Below, in pieces: positions 61,130 to 64,000 of a DNA stretch of 64,000 nt. The notes under the pieces were generated by a model. It worked only from the letters and a program-made list of their open reading frames with translations, was not told the origin of the DNA and made no database searches. Position 1 is the stretch's first letter. The number at the start of each line of letters is the position of its first letter. Source of the stretch: Branchiostoma floridae. Lineage: Eukaryota > Chordata > Leptocardii > Amphioxiformes > Branchiostomatidae. A program made the translations under genes and the position numbers. The stretch lies in contig NC_049982.1 of assembly GCF_000003815.2 (NCBI RefSeq), positions 17,060,365 through 17,124,364 on the forward strand, read 5' to 3'.

Positions 61130-64000
61130 ACATTCCAACTTGTGTGGAAATGAAAAGCAGCTTTAATTTCTAAATTTCCCGTTGGTTTTCAGAAGCCAGT
61201 AGAAAATGCCTTAAGATAATAGCTTATCCTTTTTTTTTAACGAGTGTTCAGAGCAAGGTTATTATACCGCTTCAAGGCAATGGACGAAGAAGTAAGAAAT
61301 AATTCTACAAGAAGAAACAGTAGACATTTGATTTGAAGGCTGATAAGTCTTAGACAAGAGTGTAACAGTTGTCGTTGAGAGAGTTCCATAGTTTGGCTGT
61401 CCAGGAAAAGAAACTGTTGCTGTAGAAAGACTTTGAGACCGGCAATTGAATTATATGTTGGTTTATGATATATCAAAGGTTGTTGATGGCTAACTAGGAT
61501 GAAGTGTATACTGCTCAGAATTTTCTATAAAACCTGTACTCAGATGACTTGAGGAAGGTGTGTACTTCTAGTCTATGAAAGTACACACTGATATGACTAT
61601 GAAGAATGAACCTTGCAAAGCCTTTCTAATATTGGGTTCTTGCTTTTGTACCACAATGCTGAGTTTCCTTTCAGCATCTTTTTGTTTTGATCTAAGATTA
61701 TTTTTGTAACCATGACTGTTGCATATGATTTATGTGTTTCTGAGGACGCCCGAGTGCAATGACCACTGATGTATGTGATATGATAATGGTATTTATGTTG
61801 TGAGACAAACAGCCTGGCAATGATCACAAGTTTACTTTGGTACATTTTACATGTAGTATGAACTGCAGTTGTAGATATTCTTACAAGTCAATGTACATAT
61901 TTATTAGCAGTCACAAAATGTTGACTTTATCATATGCATATTGATGAAGAGTTTATGAACTTAATTTAGACAAGTACTTAGTAGGAAGAATATAGCTAGA
62001 CATATACATGTATGTACTTTCAGACAAGAAAGATGAGAGGGCACAGGACATCTCTTCATGCTCTTGTACACATTAGTTTGAAGGAGTCATGATGTAAGTG
62101 ATGCAGAAATTTTCCCAAAGTTTTGGTTCTGTATTGACAGAAGCCGATAGGTTCAGCATTAATGCACTGTGAAGTGTTTTGACAACAAAATTGTGCAAGT
62201 ACAGGCCAATGTGTTTCAGTTTTTGAGCCTACCAGTTATTGAACTGCAATTTAATATTCCTGAATGATGACATGCTGAAGTGACCACTTCTATTTAGGGT
62301 CCATTTTGTAATTTCAAATTCAATGTGTAAAATATTTGTCTTCCAACAGAAATCTGTTCCTTTGTTGCATTGGAATTTTCTTGTAAGTTTAATAACCAGT
62401 GGTGTTATACTATATGGAAATGGCATTATTCATAAGGACTGTATAGTAAGGCTTTGATGAGTTGAAGTTGAGCCCTCCATACTTACTGATAAGTACACTG
62501 TAAGTCCCAATGGGTAATCCATTCCTAGTTCATGCTAGCCCCTAGTAAGCCTTAAGATAGTTGAGCAGCCTTGGATGTACCTTGGTTGAATGAATAAAAT
62601 AATGACCACACATTTCATCCAGTTTTCTTCTATATTTGACAATTCAATGCACCACAACATTTGTATTACTGGTAATTGATAAAAGATACAGTGGATTTCT
62701 TTCAATTAGCTTATATATATACATTCTTTCATAGATTATTTTGCTAATAAACTACTATACACTTGCGACTGCAAACAGAAGTTACGTTACATGGTATATC
62801 ACCTATTCACTGGCTTGAAAGTGACTAGAAGGCAAACTAATTTGGAGGATCTGTTCTACATGCAGACACCAGCAAGGATGATCTGTTCATTGAAAAGGCT
62901 CATAACATCAGGAATAAACTTGGTAAACTATCCATATGCTTTTCAATTATCTTAGATGTACATGTATATGCATCACCTTGCTTTCACGCTACTTGATTAA
63001 CTGGCTGTTACACAAGTTATACATATCTGTCTTTGCTGAGGTAGCAATATAGCTACTACCAATAATATAAAATACAATGTGATATCTATCATGTCTACAT
63101 GTCTTTGCCATCTCAGTGTTGCTTCTTCCAAGTGCAGTGCATTGGATTCTATCTCAGACAAGCAGCACTGTGATGTGTCTTATCACAGAATCCAGACTGA
63201 ACTGTGTTGCAGTACTACCAATATCAGGTAGATGGCATTTCTGATTGGCAAGAAAAGATGAGTAAGTACTAAAACTTGTATATAGCAAGTCTTTATACAG
63301 ATTCCTTTAACTTTGCTGTCCAAGTACAAGACCCACCTTACATCTTAACACCGTTTCTCCACTAAAAGCTGCAACCAATGAGCAACCAAAAAATGAATTT
63401 CGTACATTGAGAACAATTTTTTGTGTTTTGTCTTTCAAATCATACATGTACCTTTGAAATCATACCCACTGCCTAAAATCATGCATTGATTCCAATTTTA
63501 GAGCTGCACAAAACCAGTCTTGGTCACTCAACAGTCTTCCAACAGTTGCTGTCTTGTGGAAAAAGCCCAAGCAGTTCTGGGTGTCCATTACTGCTGTCAG
63601 GTAGTTACAAGTATTCTTCCTAACCATAGGTTTAACTGATCCGATGCCAACATCAGCAACATTTTCACTATACCAATGTTACCATACAATGGAACCTGCC
63701 CATGAAAAGCAGTTTTTTAGGTTGCCTTGCTATTTAGATTTGTACAAAAGATCAAACAGATTTTTTACAGGTGCCTTATAAGAGTCAAGCAATTTAAAAA
63801 CAATTAGGGATGGACCAGATTAAGGATTGGTGAGGGCTATTCATGTTGAGATGTTCTTTGTGGTTTATGAAACTTTTCTTTGTGGAAAAGGGGGGTTCTT
63901 GCACTGTCTTGGGAACAGGTTTATGTGCTTGAAAAACGTGTGCATGCACGTGAACAATTTGCAGGTGACAAAATAAAGATCTCAAAACATGTCAGAAAAT
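61130..64000. other. 3' UTR and intergenic DNA to the window end
   Basis: AT-rich; no exon-like frame or RNA gene seen. Confidence 0.5.
62593..62598 (+). other. Polyadenylation signal (candidate) of the four-pass membrane protein gene
   Basis: AATAAA about 1.46 kb after the stop, followed by a T-rich stretch (CAGTTTTCTTC). It would give a long 3' UTR. Confidence 0.35.

Overview
This is eukaryotic, intron-rich DNA from an invertebrate deuterostome, most probably an amphioxus (Branchiostoma). That is an inference: short exons with GT/AG borders encode proteins close to vertebrate TGIF, BUB3, DUSP11 and CCDC142, the non-coding DNA holds tRNA-derived SINEs and foldback elements, and a 100-base N run marks a draft-assembly gap. 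No species-diagnostic marker is present. All gene models below were assembled by hand from reading frames, splice signals and intron-phase matching.

Region 1 (1-22,400, all + strand) is a two-pore-domain (K2P) potassium channel neighbourhood. The 3' half of one channel gene (298-1710) is followed by a complete paralogue (3356-7996). A 7-kb gene-free stretch leads to a TGIF-type TALE homeobox repressor (15331-16833), and then comes a third, more divergent K2P channel (19443-22090). All visible pore loops are canonical (TIGYG or SIGFG/TIGFG), so these look like functional K+ channels. All three share a CPCC cysteine motif just after the last membrane helix.

Region 2 (22,400-34,800) holds DUSP11/PIR1 on the - strand (10 coding exons, 31651 down to 26394), an RNA 5'-triphosphatase of the cysteine-phosphatase superfamily. 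One of its introns carries a 1.1-kb terminal-inverted-repeat element. The intergenic DNA upstream of DUSP11, between it and BUB3, is the strangest part of the window. It has two clusters of a 31-bp tandem repeat in which nearly every unit is a ~22-nt palindrome (32432-33373), then a second, unrelated palindromic array with a 37-bp period that is split by an ~0.8-kb insert with a tRNA-like sequence (33676-34666).

Region 3 (34,800-42,200, + strand) holds BUB3 (7 coding exons), the WD-repeat spindle-checkpoint protein, and a small gene of unknown function (41017-42181).

Region 4 (42,200-64,000) holds CCDC142 on the - strand (9 coding exons, 51980 to 43905, with a likely non-coding first exon near 59.1 kb). 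A four-pass membrane protein gene on the + strand (60327-61129) appears to share its CpG-containing, YY1-site promoter at about 59.1-59.2 kb. Three copies of one tRNA-derived SINE family lie around these genes.

Apart from the three paralogous channels, the genes belong to unrelated pathways (K+ leak conductance, TGF-beta/retinoid repression, RNA 5'-end processing, mitosis). The window is an ordinary gene neighbourhood with an unusual palindromic-repeat island, not an operon-like system.
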